Notes: generated from the sequence alone by a model not told the origin. Positions 8,697 to 17,680 are shown, numbered from the stretch's first letter. The stretch: 64,000 nucleotides of DNA from Microbacterium sp. BK668 (GCF_004362195.1 NZ_SNWG01000001.1:248001-312000); one strand, 5' to 3'. Program-made: numbers and translations.

Positions 8697-10095
8697 ACCG
8701 CGGCAGCCGGATCGACACCCAGGTGCCGCCCTCGACAGGCGACGTCACCTCGATCCGAGCACCGATCTCGCTTGCGCGCTCGATCATGCCGCGCAGGCCC
8801 GTCCCCCGTCGTTCGTCTGCCCCGCCGCGGCCGTCGTCTACGACGTCGAGGGTCCATGCGCCCCTTCGACGACGTCCGCCGATCCGGATCGTGGTCGCAC
8901 CGGAATGCTTGACGGCGTTGGTCATCGCTTCCGCGCACATCCGGAGTACCGGTTCGACCCACGCGAGCGGGAGGCGAGGCAGATCGCCGACCCGGACGGG
9001 GATGGGGCTCTGCGATGCAAGCCGGAGGATGCCGTCGGCCAGGCTGGGGTCGCCGGCTGCCGACAGGTCGGCCCGGAGCGCGGCGAGCTCGTCCGCAGAC
9101 TCGGCGACTCGCTGCCGGATCCGCTCGGAAGCGGGTGAGGGCGGCAGTGCCGCGAGCGCGGCATCCACTTCCGAATAGAGAGGATCGAGTTCCTCGCTGA
9201 GGAGGTCAAGGATGCGCGCACGCTCCTCGGTGTCGGCTGCCGCGAGCCTGTCCAGCGACTCGGCGAGCGCGCGCAGCCGCCCGTCCGCCTCCCGCTGGAG
9301 CCGGGCATTCGTTGCAGCGAGGCGGTCTGCGGTGGCGAGGGCGTGGATGATCGCAGGATCATCGACATCCCCCAGCGCATCGCGCAGCGCCTGCGCCGCC
9401 TCCGCGGCGGGCGAACGGCGCCGGATCTCGATGATCAGGTCGGCCGGATCCGACACGTCGGGGCGCAGCGTCGACAGCGCCAGGATGAAGGCGATCGCTG
9501 CGATCGCCGCGTCGTAGACGAGAAGACCCGCATAGACGCCGGTCGGCCCCGGGACGATGCTTCCCAGCACCTGGTATCCGGCGACGCCGATGCCGAAAGC
9601 GAGCGCGACCGCAAGCGGGGCCGACCCGGAGCGTCGAGTGCGCATGCGGAGGAGGGCCACGACGATGAGGGCCGCGGCGAGGGCGAGAGAAACGTCGGGC
9701 CGGCCCCCGAAGCTCGGGATCAGGTTGACCGCGTACCCGGCTACGACCGCGACCACCGCGAACCATGGCGCGACGGCGATCAGCGGCAAGGCGATCACGA
9801 GGTGGGCGATCGCGCCGCGGTGCCAGAGGCTCGCGACCGGGAGGGCGCTCCCCAGGAACCACAGACATCCGATGAGGAGCGCGTAAATCGTCAACACGCG
9901 CGACGACCGGGACGACAGTCCGGCCGCGGCGAAGAACAGCAACCCCACCAGGAAGTCGGGGAACCAGGACACATACGACGACGCGGACGGACTGGCGAGC
10001 GCGGCCGGGATGCCGACGGCAACGCCGAGGACCGGGATGCCGACGCTGATCGCGGTCGTCGTCGACCGATCAGCGACCCATGCGCGTGCGATCAC
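8614..10095 (-). CDS. Membrane histidine kinase with intact ATPase domain but no phospho-accepting His
   Basis: The 493-residue product has about seven membrane helices (residues 15-215) and a coiled-coil-like stretch around 250-300. The segment aligning with the HisKA_3 H-box reads EERARILDLLSEEL: Ser300 replaces the His and Glu replaces the following Asp. The ATPase domain, in contrast, is complete, with N-box CAEAMTNAVKHSG (Asn393), DDGRGG at 420-425 and GTGL at 431-434. It should bind and hydrolyse ATP but cannot autophosphorylate at the usual site. The adjacent kinase gene has His but no ATPase motifs, so trans-phosphorylation is the natural inference. The GTG start lies 6 nt behind CAGGAT (10107-10102), pointing to a leaderless transcript. 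Confidence 0.85.
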   Translation of the reverse strand: MIARAWVADRSTTTAISVGIPVLGVAVGIPAALASPSASSYVSWFPDFLVGLLFFAAAGLSSRSSRVLTIYALLIGCLWFLGSALPVASLWHRGAIAHLVIALPLIAVAPWFAVVAVVAGYAVNLIPSFGGRPDVSLALAAALIVVALLRMRTRRSGSAPLAVALAFGIGVAGYQVLGSIVPGPTGVYAGLLVYDAAIAAIAFILALSTLRPDVSDPADLIIEIRRRSPAAEAAQALRDALGDVDDPAIIHALATADRLAATNARLQREADGRLRALAESLDRLAAADTEERARILDLLSEELDPLYSEVDAALAALPPSPASERIRQRVAESADELAALRADLSAAGDPSLADGILRLASQSPIPVRVGDLPRLPLAWVEPVLRMCAEAMTNAVKHSGATTIRIGGRRRRGAWTLDVVDDGRGGADERRGTGLRGMIERASEIGARIEVTSPVEGGTWVSIRLPRFSGRVVPRRPSADGRAPGARTPEQGAR

Positions 10096-10101
10096 GCGGG
10101 C

Positions 10102-10107
10102 ATCCTG
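10102..10107 (-). promoter_or_regulatory. -10 box of leaderless kinase gene
   Basis: CAGGAT on the minus strand ends 6 nt before the GTG start of the kinase at 10095. The spacing matches the leaderless pattern seen elsewhere in the window, though the first T of TANNNT is replaced by C. Confidence 0.35.
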
Positions 10108-10185
10108 CCACTCGGCTGGACGAGGTGGAAGAGCCGAAGTCGGGCGGCTGCGGAACAGCTGTCGATGGCGAGCCCGGGCAACGGC

Positions 10186-11088
10186 TCACAGGTCCGCGGC
10201 GTCGAGGATGCGGGCCAGCGTCGTTCGCCCCAACGCCGACATCGCGGGATTCGTGTCCCGGTAGTACCAGACCACACCCATGGCTTGCTCGAATGCCCAT
10301 GCCGCGCCGCGCCGCCACTCGAGTTCGTCGCTGCCCACCAGATCGCGCAACACCGCTCTGGCGGGCGCATCGAAGAGGTGCCACGCGACGATCAGGTCGA
10401 GCGCCGGGTCCGCACGACCGAACCCGCCGCCATCGAGCACGCCCACAAGCCGGTTCCTCCGCACGAGGAGATTGAACGGAGTGAGGTCGCCGTGACACAG
10501 AACGGATTCCGCCGGCGGCGGGAGAACGCGGAACTGCTGCCACCGTTCCGCCGCGCGGTCACGCTCGAGCAGGCCCTCGCTCCGGCGGAGGCACTCCTGC
10601 ACCCACGCGTCGTGGGAGCTGAGATCCCCGCCGCGACCGGAACCGTTCACGCGGAATCCGGAAGGATCCGTTCCACGCATACGGAGAATCAGCTCCGCCA
10701 CGTCCTCCGCGACCGCGGTGGCGTCGGCCACGCCCGTCGGAGTCGCCGTCGTACCGGCGGCCCAGCTCTGCAGCATCCACGGCATGGGGAAGCCATGTCC
10801 CGGATCCCCGATGCCAACCGGCACCGGACTGGGAAGACGTGAGACGGCGTGGAACGAGCGCAGACCGTCGGCTTCCCTCGTCAGCCACGAAGCCGCATGC
10901 TCCGGATCCTGGCGCCGCAGCGGGAACTTCGCCGCCAGCGCGGTGCCCACGCGAAAGAGCTTGCTCACGGTCGCAGGCGATCCCGATACGGGTCGCACCT
11001 CCAGCTGCCGATACTCCGGGAACTGCTCAGCGATCAGGCGTCGTACCGAGTCGATCTCGATGTCGACCTGATCATCATGAAGCCTCAC
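10186..11088 (-). CDS. Aminoglycoside phosphotransferase-like (APH) family protein
   Basis: The product of about 300 residues has the APH/choline-kinase fold signature: catalytic loop VLCHGDLTPFNLLV (HGDxxxxN) and metal-binding segment GVLDGGGFGRADPALDL, where Asp begins the usual D-W/F-G motif but Gly follows. The N-lobe includes VSKLFRVGTALAAKFPLR, with the ATP-contacting Lys in AAKFPL. Family members phosphorylate small molecules such as aminoglycosides, macrolides or homoserine; the substrate here cannot be read. The start is uncertain by one codon: TACTCT (11100-11095) sits 6 nt before the GTG at 11088, while an ATG lies at 11091. No Shine-Dalgarno sequence is visible. A farther TTG start at 11151 is unlikely. 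Confidence 0.8.
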   Translation of the reverse strand: MRLHDDQVDIEIDSVRRLIAEQFPEYRQLEVRPVSGSPATVSKLFRVGTALAAKFPLRRQDPEHAASWLTREADGLRSFHAVSRLPSPVPVGIGDPGHGFPMPWMLQSWAAGTTATPTGVADATAVAEDVAELILRMRGTDPSGFRVNGSGRGGDLSSHDAWVQECLRRSEGLLERDRAAERWQQFRVLPPPAESVLCHGDLTPFNLLVRRNRLVGVLDGGGFGRADPALDLIVAWHLFDAPARAVLRDLVGSDELEWRRGAAWAFEQAMGVVWYYRDTNPAMSALGRTTLARILDAADL

Positions 11089-11094
11089 CATGCG

Positions 11095-11100
11095 AGAGTA
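11095..11100 (-). promoter_or_regulatory. -10 box deciding the start of the APH-like gene
   Basis: TACTCT on the minus strand ends 6 nt before GTG (11088) and 3 nt before ATG (11091). The 6-nt spacing common to leaderless genes here favours the GTG. Confidence 0.4.
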
Positions 11101-11210
11101 GAGCCGCCGTGAGTCGCCTTGGGGCGTTGCCCCGATCACTCCCGATGTCAACGTGAGTTCCTGCAGCGCAGAGTCTCTTCACTCCTCGTCAACGGGTCCT
11201 CTGACGAATA

Positions 11211-11262
11211 GGAAACCCCCGCTGAGCAGGGGCTTCCCTGGCGGTGACGGTGGGATTTGAAA
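11211..11262 (-). repeat. tRNA-Ser 3'-end remnant with degraded terminator (possible attachment-site scar)
   Basis: Bases 11239-11261 are identical, in the same orientation, to the 3' end of the intact tRNA-Ser(CGA) gene (22100-22122, 23 bp). To their left lies a degraded version (11214-11236) of the hairpin terminator that also follows the intact gene. Beyond 11262 the similarity stops, so this is only a fragment and cannot fold as tRNA. A copy of the tRNA 3' end at the far boundary is what integration into a tRNA gene leaves behind. A decayed duplicate tRNA-Ser gene is the alternative. The rest of the gap 11092-11323 shows nothing else. Confidence 0.6.
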
Positions 11263-11323
11263 CCATACTCCCCAGGTTGGTAGATGCGAGGCTGACCGGG
11301 TTACGCTGACTCGGTCGTCCGGC

Positions 11324-11938
11324 TCAGGATCCGTCGCGGAGGTCGGCGAGGGTCTCGGATGCGAAGTCGATGTCGCGGAAGGACACGCGGCAGCCGGAGC
11401 CGAGGGGACTCTGCGCTTCGAAGCCGACTGCCACAGGTTCGCCCTCGAGCACGAACGCGCGCACGAACCTCCACCGCGCACCGTCGACGGACGCGTGGAA
11501 CGCGAAGACCTCCCCCACGCGAGCCACGCGCAGCCAGACGGATGCCTCGTCCAGTGCGAAGCCGTTCGCATCGTCCGACACGTCCCGCGTGACCACCGAG
11601 ACGACCATCGGCTCGCCGCCCGGCGCGTATTCCAGGCAGAGTTTCGCCCAGCGGGAGTGGTCGATCCACACGACGAGGGCGCCAGCGTCGAACGTGGAAC
11701 GGAAGTCGACGTCGACGCGCGCGCTCAGCTGGAAGTCTCCCTCAGGCGGAGTCCCGGTGAGGGTGACGGCGTTCAGCTGGGTTCCCGCGCCGACGCTGTC
11801 CGAATCGCTCGGCTCCACGAAGAGGTCGCTGTGCGGCTTCGCCGCCACCTCCACGACGTTCGCCGCGATCCGCCACTCCCACTCCTCCGAGCCGTGGAGA
11901 GCGAAGGGCAGGGAGGGGAGCGAGTAGGTCTGGGTCAT
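11324..11938 (-). CDS. DUF1349 concanavalin-like protein
   Basis: The 204-residue product resembles DUF1349 proteins, cytoplasmic beta-sandwich proteins of the concanavalin-A-like fold often found beside carbohydrate genes. Typical phrases are the early EWEWRIAANVVEVAAKPHSDLF, the central FDAGALVVWIDHSRWAKLCLE, and VSFRDIDF near the end. There is no signal peptide. The ATG at 11938 has AAGGAA 6-7 nt upstream; in-frame codons farther upstream are not supported. It lies 124 bp downstream of the GH13 gene on the same strand, so it may be the last gene of the maltodextrin operon or have its own promoter. Its molecular role is unknown. Confidence 0.8.
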   Translation of the reverse strand: MTQTYSLPSLPFALHGSEEWEWRIAANVVEVAAKPHSDLFVEPSDSDSVGAGTQLNAVTLTGTPPEGDFQLSARVDVDFRSTFDAGALVVWIDHSRWAKLCLEYAPGGEPMVVSVVTRDVSDDANGFALDEASVWLRVARVGEVFAFHASVDGARWRFVRAFVLEGEPVAVGFEAQSPLGSGCRVSFRDIDFASETLADLRDGS

Positions 11939-12062
11939 CTGCGGTTCCTTCGTGTGGAGGCGTCGCTTCATCGAGTCATCGTCGCGTCGGGCTTGGTGAC
12001 ACTGAACACCGAGTCGCGGTCGCGGCCCAGCATGCGAGTGCGGATGCCGCCGGCGGCACCGT

Positions 12063-13892
12063 CTACTGGCCGGCCGGACGCGTGACACCGGGGAGCCGCC
12101 ACGCGACGAAAGCCGGACCCGTCACCGTGGCGCTGACCTCCCCGTCCGCAACAGATAGCGCGGCCTCGCCGTGGACGAGCGCGGCGTCTTCCGCCCGGAA
12201 GAGGCCCAGCGCCTCGCACGGGATGGCCACTCGCTGTGTGCCGCCCCGCGCCGCGACGCACCACATGGTCTCGTCGAGGTGCTCGCGCACGTAGCTGATC
12301 GCGTCGTCGCTCGCATGCACCCAGCGCAGTCCGCCTTCGCGGAGAGCGGTGCTCCCCCGTCGCAGGGCGATCAGGGCCCGGTAGCGCGCGAAGGTGTCGG
12401 CGTCGCGGGACTCGGGCCGGTCCCACGGCATCGGGCGCCGCGAGTCCTCTCCGTCCACCCCTTCGCCGCCCCACTCGTCTCCCATGAACATCATCGGGAC
12501 TCCGGGGAAGGTGAACAGGATGCCGGCCGCGACGCCCGCACAGTCGCCGAGCACGGTGCGGACCCTCGCGGTGTCGTGCGATCCGATCAGTGACCATGAT
12601 GCGGTCATCTCGCGCCACGGGGTCGCCGCGATGAAGGCCGTGACCGTGGCCACCGCCGACTCGCCGGACGACCGTGGAACGTCGGCGGGCAGGCCGAGGA
12701 AGTTCGAGCGGTAGCCCGGGTAGCGCAGCCACGACCACAGCGGGCGGAGGAATCCCGCGTAGTTCATCGCGCCGTGCCAGCCTCCGGCGCGCAGATCGGC
12801 GCTGGCGTCATGGCAGTGCTCGGCGACGAGGTAGGCGTCGCTGCGCTCCTCGACCATCGCGGTGCGTAGTCGATGCGCGACCTCCCGGTTCGCGTCCACC
12901 TCTCCTTGCCGGCCGGTCATGTTAGCGACGTCGATGCGCCACCCGTCCAACTCGAACGGCGGGGCAAGCCATCGCCGCGCGACCGAGTCGGGGCCGTCGA
13001 TCAGGCGATCGAAGAACTCGTCGCTCGGGCGGAACTTCGGCAGGGTGGCAAGGGCGTACCAGCCGACGTAGGTGCCATCCGGCTGCATGAAGTACAGGTC
13101 GCGCTCCGCGGCATCCACATCCGCCCGTGCCGCGAGGAACCACTCGTGCTCCCAGCCGGAGTGGTTGGTGGTGAGGTCGCCCATCACCCGCAATCCCCGG
13201 GCGTGGGCCGCGGAGGTGAGTCGCGAGAGAGCATCGTCGCCTCCGAGCAGCGGGTCGACCTCGGAGAAGGTCGTCGAGTCGTAGCGATGCGAGGACCCCG
13301 CGGGGAAGAACGGGGTGAGGTAGATCACGTCCACCCCGAGGTCTTCGAGGTAGTCGAGCTTGCCGCCGACCCCGTCGAGGTCGCCTCCGTATACCTGGTA
13401 GGCGACATCCGGGCGGCGCTGCTCGACCGGGTCATCCCACCCGCTCGCGACAGCCCACGACGGGAGCTCGCGCTCGGAGGCGGCATCCGAGCGGGCGAAG
13501 CGGTCGGGGAAGATCTGGTACACGACGGCGCTCGTCACCCACTCGGGGGCAGGGTCGCTGACCAGCAGGGTGAAGTCCTGATCGTCCGGCACGTCGTGCG
13601 CGACCAGCCCGCCACCGGTGAACCACGAGTATCCCTCGTCGGCGCTGAGCAGCCAGCGGTACCGCATGACGGGGTTGTGCACGGTGACGCGGGCGCGGTA
13701 CCACCACCATCCCGCGTGCTCGCCAACGCGTTCGGCCGCGTCGTACCAGGGTTCGGCGTCGGGCGCGGATCGCACCCAGACGGCCGGTGGGGCCTCGGCG
13801 TCGGTGACGCGCAGCCAGAGCGTCACGCGTTCGCCCAGCCGGGGGGAGCGGGTCGACACGTAGAGAGAAGATCCGTCGTGGTGTGCGTGCAT
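12063..13892 (-). CDS. GH13 alpha-amylase-family enzyme (neopullulanase/cyclomaltodextrinase type)
   Basis: The 609-residue product has an N-terminal E-set domain (residues 1-120) and a (beta/alpha)8 barrel with all four GH13 regions: DLTTNH, GWRIDVAN (nucleophile Asp), LVAEHCHD (acid/base Glu) and IGSHDTAR (third Asp). The early VYQIFPDRFA and HRYDSTTF are typical of enzymes that open cyclodextrins, pullulan or maltodextrins. There is no signal peptide, so it acts inside on imported oligosaccharides. It follows the two permease genes with almost no gap. Three ATGs stand close together (13901, 13898, 13892); AAGGGA at 13906-13901 is best spaced for 13892. Substrate preference within GH13 is not decided by sequence. 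Confidence 0.9.
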   Translation of the reverse strand: MHAHHDGSSLYVSTRSPRLGERVTLWLRVTDAEAPPAVWVRSAPDAEPWYDAAERVGEHAGWWWYRARVTVHNPVMRYRWLLSADEGYSWFTGGGLVAHDVPDDQDFTLLVSDPAPEWVTSAVVYQIFPDRFARSDAASERELPSWAVASGWDDPVEQRRPDVAYQVYGGDLDGVGGKLDYLEDLGVDVIYLTPFFPAGSSHRYDSTTFSEVDPLLGGDDALSRLTSAAHARGLRVMGDLTTNHSGWEHEWFLAARADVDAAERDLYFMQPDGTYVGWYALATLPKFRPSDEFFDRLIDGPDSVARRWLAPPFELDGWRIDVANMTGRQGEVDANREVAHRLRTAMVEERSDAYLVAEHCHDASADLRAGGWHGAMNYAGFLRPLWSWLRYPGYRSNFLGLPADVPRSSGESAVATVTAFIAATPWREMTASWSLIGSHDTARVRTVLGDCAGVAAGILFTFPGVPMMFMGDEWGGEGVDGEDSRRPMPWDRPESRDADTFARYRALIALRRGSTALREGGLRWVHASDDAISYVREHLDETMWCVAARGGTQRVAIPCEALGLFRAEDAALVHGEAALSVADGEVSATVTGPAFVAWRLPGVTRPAGQ

Positions 13893-13897
13893 GGTCA

Positions 13898-14764
13898 TCA
13901 TCCCTTCACAGCGCCGGCGGTGAGACCGCCGACGATGAACCGCTGGAGCCCGTAGAAGATCGCGACCGTGGGGATCGCCGTCAGCAGGGTCCCCGCGCAG
14001 AACAGGCCGAAGTTGTTGTCGCGCTGGGAGGCGACGAGACCGTACAGCCCCACCGCGAGGGTCTTCGACGGCGACTGCGTGAGGAAGATGTTCGCGAGCA
14101 GGAACTCGTTCATGATCGTGATGAACGACAGCAGCCCCACCACAGCGAGGACGGGTGCGACCAGCGGCAGCAGGATGCGGAAGAACGTCTGCGCGTGGCT
14201 GGCCCCGTCGATCGTGGCGGCTTCGTCGAGACTCGACGGGACGGTGTCGAAGAACCCCTTCATCAGCCAGGTGTTCACGCCGAGCGCCCCGCCGAGATAC
14301 AGCAGCATCAGCCCCCAGCCGGAGTTGAACCCGAGCGGCGGGTACAGCTCGGTCACCCTCGCGAAGATCAGGTAGATCGTCACCACGGCGAGAAACTGCG
14401 GGAACATCTGCACGAGCAGGAGGAACATCAGCCCTGGACGTCGGCCGCGGAACCGGAAGCGCGAGAACGCGTAGGCGGCGAGGGCGGAGACGAACACCGC
14501 GCCGAACGACGAGAACGTGGCGATGAGGATCGAGTTGGCGAACCAGCGGGGGAAGTCCGTCTCGGTGAGCAGCCGTTGGAAGTTGGTCGCGGAGATCTCG
14601 TCGGGGATGAGCTTCGCCGACGAGAGCGTGCCCTGCGGGTTGAGCGCGGCCGAGACGACGAAGACGACGGGGAAGAGCGAAACGATGACGGCGGCGATCG
14701 CGACCAGGTAGCGCCATCCCACTTCGGGGAACCACAGTGTCGTGAAGCGGCGGAAGGGGGACAT
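13898..14764 (-). CDS. malG: ABC sugar permease, MalG type
   Basis: The 288-residue inner-membrane protein of the CUT1 family has six predicted helices and the cytoplasmic EAA loop near EAATIDGASHAQTFFRILLPLV, which docks the ATPase. It should form the importer with the MalF-type protein encoded 2 bp upstream and the binding protein at 16357-17643. No ATPase gene is present; in actinobacteria a shared MsiK-type ATPase encoded elsewhere usually serves such systems. GGAGG inside the end of the upstream gene precedes the ATG. The stop codon overlaps the ATG cluster of the GH13 gene. The name malG follows from operon type, not from proven substrate. Confidence 0.9.
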   Translation of the reverse strand: MSPFRRFTTLWFPEVGWRYLVAIAAVIVSLFPVVFVVSAALNPQGTLSSAKLIPDEISATNFQRLLTETDFPRWFANSILIATFSSFGAVFVSALAAYAFSRFRFRGRRPGLMFLLLVQMFPQFLAVVTIYLIFARVTELYPPLGFNSGWGLMLLYLGGALGVNTWLMKGFFDTVPSSLDEAATIDGASHAQTFFRILLPLVAPVLAVVGLLSFITIMNEFLLANIFLTQSPSKTLAVGLYGLVASQRDNNFGLFCAGTLLTAIPTVAIFYGLQRFIVGGLTAGAVKG

Positions 14765-14766
14765 GG

Positions 14767-16347
14767 TCAGCCTCCTCGGTTGATCTCTTCGAGCGCGGCC
14801 GTGCGGCGGAATCCGATGAGGGAGATGACCGCGACGATGAGGAAGATGAAGACGGATACCGCCGCCGCGAGACCGTAGTCGGCGCCGGCTGACCCGAATG
14901 CGAGTCGGTACGTGTAGGAGATGAGCAGGTCCGTGGCGCCCGCCTGCGGGGAGTCCGGCGGGAACGGCCCGCCTTCGGTGGTGAGGGCGATGGCGTTGTA
15001 GTTGTTGAAGTTGAACGCGAAGCTCGCGATGAGGAGCGGCGCCACGGCGACGAGCAGCAGCGGGAACATCACGTGCCGGAAGTTCTGGAATCGCCCCGCC
15101 CCATCGAGGGTCGCCGCTTCGCTCAGCTCGGCGGGGATCGCCTGCAGCGCGCCGGTGCACACCAGGAACATGTAGGGGTACGCCAGCCAGACCTGGATGA
15201 GCACGACGGCGATGCGGGCGGTGGTCGGGTCGCCGAACCAGTTGACGTCGATCCCCAGGAGGGTGTTGATCAGGCCGAAGTCACGGTTGAAGATGTCTCG
15301 CCAGAGCAGCATCATCGCGAACGCGGGCATCGCGTACGGGAGGACGATCAAGGCCCGGAAGGTCTTGAGCCCGCGGACGCGCGGCGAGTTGAGCGCGAGC
15401 GCCATCACGAGTCCGAGCCCGAAGGTGACCCCGACGACCGCCGTGGCGAAGACGAGGTTCCAGACCAGGATGCTGAGGAAGTTCGCACGGATGATGGGGT
15501 CGGTGAGCACTCGTGCGAAGTTGCTGAGTCCGACCGGGACCTGCCAGCCCTGCGCGAGCCGATCGCCCTCCTCGTTGACGAAGGCACCGCGCGTCTCGTC
15601 CGCGGAGTAGACGTCGCCGTCGACCGAGGTCACGCAGTCGCAGTCCGGGTCATAGGAGAGGGTCGCGACGCCTTCGAAGGCTTGCGAGAATCCCTGGGCA
15701 GCGATGCCGCCGTTCTCGGTAGGAACGATGAGGGCTTGCACGTCGGCGCTCCGCGCGGAGGCTTCCGCGACGGTGAGGGTGGTGTAGCCGGGTGCCGTGA
15801 TCCCTCCGGTGGCGCTTACCTCGGCGTCGATGGGTTCGAGGCCGTCGACGGTGCCGAGCAGCACCTCGCCGGTCGACGGATCCTGGAGGAGGAAGACGAC
15901 ATCACCGCCAGGGTCATCGGCCGGCACGGCGACGGCCAGTCGATAAGCCGGCGCTCCCTCGACCTGGCGCACGGAGCTCGTCTGGATGGCGGTGATCGCC
16001 TGCTCTTTCGTGCCGCGGTGCGCGTCGCCGTAGTTGGTGAACGCGATGAAGATCGTGAAGATCACCGGGATCACCTGGAACGCGATCAGCAGGAGCGTTC
16101 CGGGGACGAGGTACTTCGCCGGGATGAGTCCTGGGATGAGGTAGATGGCGTAGATGGCCAGGGTCACGGCGACGAGGATCGCGACGAGACCCCACGATCC
16201 TTCGGCGATGAGGGGGACGGTGAGGGCGACGGCGAGGGCGGTGACGAGGGCGAGCACGCCGATCTTGGCGACGAGGCCCGCGGTGCTCCGTGCCGAGAGG
16301 GCGACTCTCGGCACGGAGCGACGGGGCCCGGAGGCGACTGCGGTCAT
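14767..16347 (-). CDS. malF: ABC sugar permease, MalF type with large periplasmic loop
   Basis: The 526-residue membrane protein is unusually long for CUT1 permeases because of an extracytoplasmic insertion of about 180 residues (around 130-305) after its first helices. MalF of the maltose importer has such a P2 loop, which contacts the binding protein. After the loop come the helices and the EAA motif SEAATLDGAGRFQNFRHVMFP. The insertion is a strong sign that the operon imports maltose or maltodextrin-like sugars. The ATG at 16347 follows the binding-protein stop by 9 bp. It pairs with the MalG-type protein; the ATPase is missing from the locus. Confidence 0.9.
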   Translation of the reverse strand: MTAVASGPRRSVPRVALSARSTAGLVAKIGVLALVTALAVALTVPLIAEGSWGLVAILVAVTLAIYAIYLIPGLIPAKYLVPGTLLLIAFQVIPVIFTIFIAFTNYGDAHRGTKEQAITAIQTSSVRQVEGAPAYRLAVAVPADDPGGDVVFLLQDPSTGEVLLGTVDGLEPIDAEVSATGGITAPGYTTLTVAEASARSADVQALIVPTENGGIAAQGFSQAFEGVATLSYDPDCDCVTSVDGDVYSADETRGAFVNEEGDRLAQGWQVPVGLSNFARVLTDPIIRANFLSILVWNLVFATAVVGVTFGLGLVMALALNSPRVRGLKTFRALIVLPYAMPAFAMMLLWRDIFNRDFGLINTLLGIDVNWFGDPTTARIAVVLIQVWLAYPYMFLVCTGALQAIPAELSEAATLDGAGRFQNFRHVMFPLLLVAVAPLLIASFAFNFNNYNAIALTTEGGPFPPDSPQAGATDLLISYTYRLAFGSAGADYGLAAAVSVFIFLIVAVISLIGFRRTAALEEINRGG

Positions 16348-16356
16348 CGGATGGTC

Positions 16357-17643
16357 CTATCCGATCGCGGTGCGGATCGCCTCTGCCGCTGCCGACAGCG
16401 TGCTGGCGACGTCCGCGCCGCCGACGATCGCGGCTTCGGCCTTTCCGAGCGGGTCCCACACGGCAGCCATCTGCGGGATGGACGGCAGGGGCTGTCCGCC
16501 TGCGCCGGCCTCGGCGAATGCGGCGAGGTCGGGGTCGTCGGCCGCGACCGCTTCACGTGCGGCGAGCAGCGCCGGCGGGCGAGGCTCCGCCTCGTAGAGG
16601 GCGATCTGGGTGGACTCCAGCGATCCGAACGCGGTCGCGAACTCCTGAGCGAGGGCCTGGTTCTCGTCCTGCGCGGCGACATAGAAGACCTGAACGCCCA
16701 CGAACGGCCGGGCGGGGCCCGCACCCTCCCAGCCGGGGATGGGCGAGATGGCGTAGTCGATTCCCGCATTGCGGATGTCGGTGAGAGCCCACGGACCCGA
16801 GATCAGGAACGGGGATGCGCCGGAGGTGAACGTCGCGATCGCGTTCTCCGGGCCGATCGAGCGTTTGAAGACGTTCTGGCCGGTCTCCGCCATGCCCTGC
16901 ACCCGGGTCATCGCGTCGTTCGTCTCCGCGGAGTCGACGATGACGTTATCGGGATCCCAGTCGCCGTCGGCTGTGGTGCCGAAGATGCCGCCCCCGGTCG
17001 ATGTCACGAGCGGGTTCATGTGGTAGACCTCGCCGTTCTGGCCGACGGGCAGGATCGCCGCCTCGGTCGCGACGCCCTCGGCGATGGCCGCCTGGCCGAC
17101 GGCGACCATCTCCTCGACGGTGGCGGGCGCGTCGGGCGCCTTGGACACGTCGCGGAAGAGGGCGAGGTTCTCGACCGCGTACGGCACCCCGTAGGGCTGC
17201 CCGTCGAAGGTGACCGCCTCCACCGCGACCGGATCGAACGCGTCGGGATCGGCGAGGTTCACCGGGGCGATGACGCCGTTCTGCACCAGGTTGCCGATCC
17301 AGTCGTGTGCGCCGATCACGACGTCCGGAGCTGTGCCGGCCTGGCTCGCGGTGACGAAGTTCGTCTGCAGATCCTCGGAGATCTCCTCGAACGTGACCGA
17401 CACCCCGTTCTCCTCGCCCCACGCGGCGGCGAGGTCGCCGAGGGCGGCGACGCGCTTGGCGTCGGCCCAGACGGTCAGTTCGGACGTGGCCGCGCCTCCG
17501 CCGTCGGCGTCGCCGGTCGACTCGGCCGAGCCACCGGCCGAACAGGCGGCGAGCGCGACGGCGAGCGCGACGGCCGCCGCGCCGACGCCGAGTCGGCGGC
17601 GGATCAGGGGTGAGCGGGTGAGATGTCTAGCTGTTCGGGACAT
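16357..17643 (-). CDS. malE: Sugar-binding lipoprotein of the maltodextrin-type ABC importer
   Basis: The 428-residue product has a basic N-terminus, a hydrophobic signal and lipobox LAAC, then a CUT1-type extracellular binding domain. LTVWADAKRVAALGDLAAAWGEE is the usual first strand and helix, and SGASPFLISGPWAL and PARPFVGVQVFYVAA are typical of maltose/maltodextrin-binding proteins. It captures the sugar outside and hands it to the two permeases encoded just downstream. AAGGAA lies 6-7 nt before the ATG at 17643. It follows the esterase gene by 37 bp and likely shares its promoter, under the divergent LacI regulator. Confidence 0.9.
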   Translation of the reverse strand: MSRTARHLTRSPLIRRRLGVGAAAVALAVALAACSAGGSAESTGDADGGGAATSELTVWADAKRVAALGDLAAAWGEENGVSVTFEEISEDLQTNFVTASQAGTAPDVVIGAHDWIGNLVQNGVIAPVNLADPDAFDPVAVEAVTFDGQPYGVPYAVENLALFRDVSKAPDAPATVEEMVAVGQAAIAEGVATEAAILPVGQNGEVYHMNPLVTSTGGGIFGTTADGDWDPDNVIVDSAETNDAMTRVQGMAETGQNVFKRSIGPENAIATFTSGASPFLISGPWALTDIRNAGIDYAISPIPGWEGAGPARPFVGVQVFYVAAQDENQALAQEFATAFGSLESTQIALYEAEPRPPALLAAREAVAADDPDLAAFAEAGAGGQPLPSIPQMAAVWDPLGKAEAAIVGGADVASTLSAAAEAIRTAIG

Positions 17644-17680
17644 CGGCGTTCCTTTTCGTTGCGTGCTGGATGGGGAGAGG

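Noticed and set aside
11089..11151. TTG start at 11151 for the APH-like gene
   Set aside because: It adds 20 residues unlike the family, has no ribosome site, and its TTGACA looks like a chance -35 box without a -10 at the right distance.
11152..11323. A complete degenerate tRNA or second tRNA-Ser gene
   Set aside because: Only the 3' arm (23 bp) matches; the 5' acceptor strand, anticodon stem and variable arm cannot be formed from the sequence to the right.
14767..16347. Frameshift or fusion in the long MalF-type permease
   Set aside because: The extra 180 residues fit the periplasmic P2 loop of MalF, and the frame is continuous with normal codon use.
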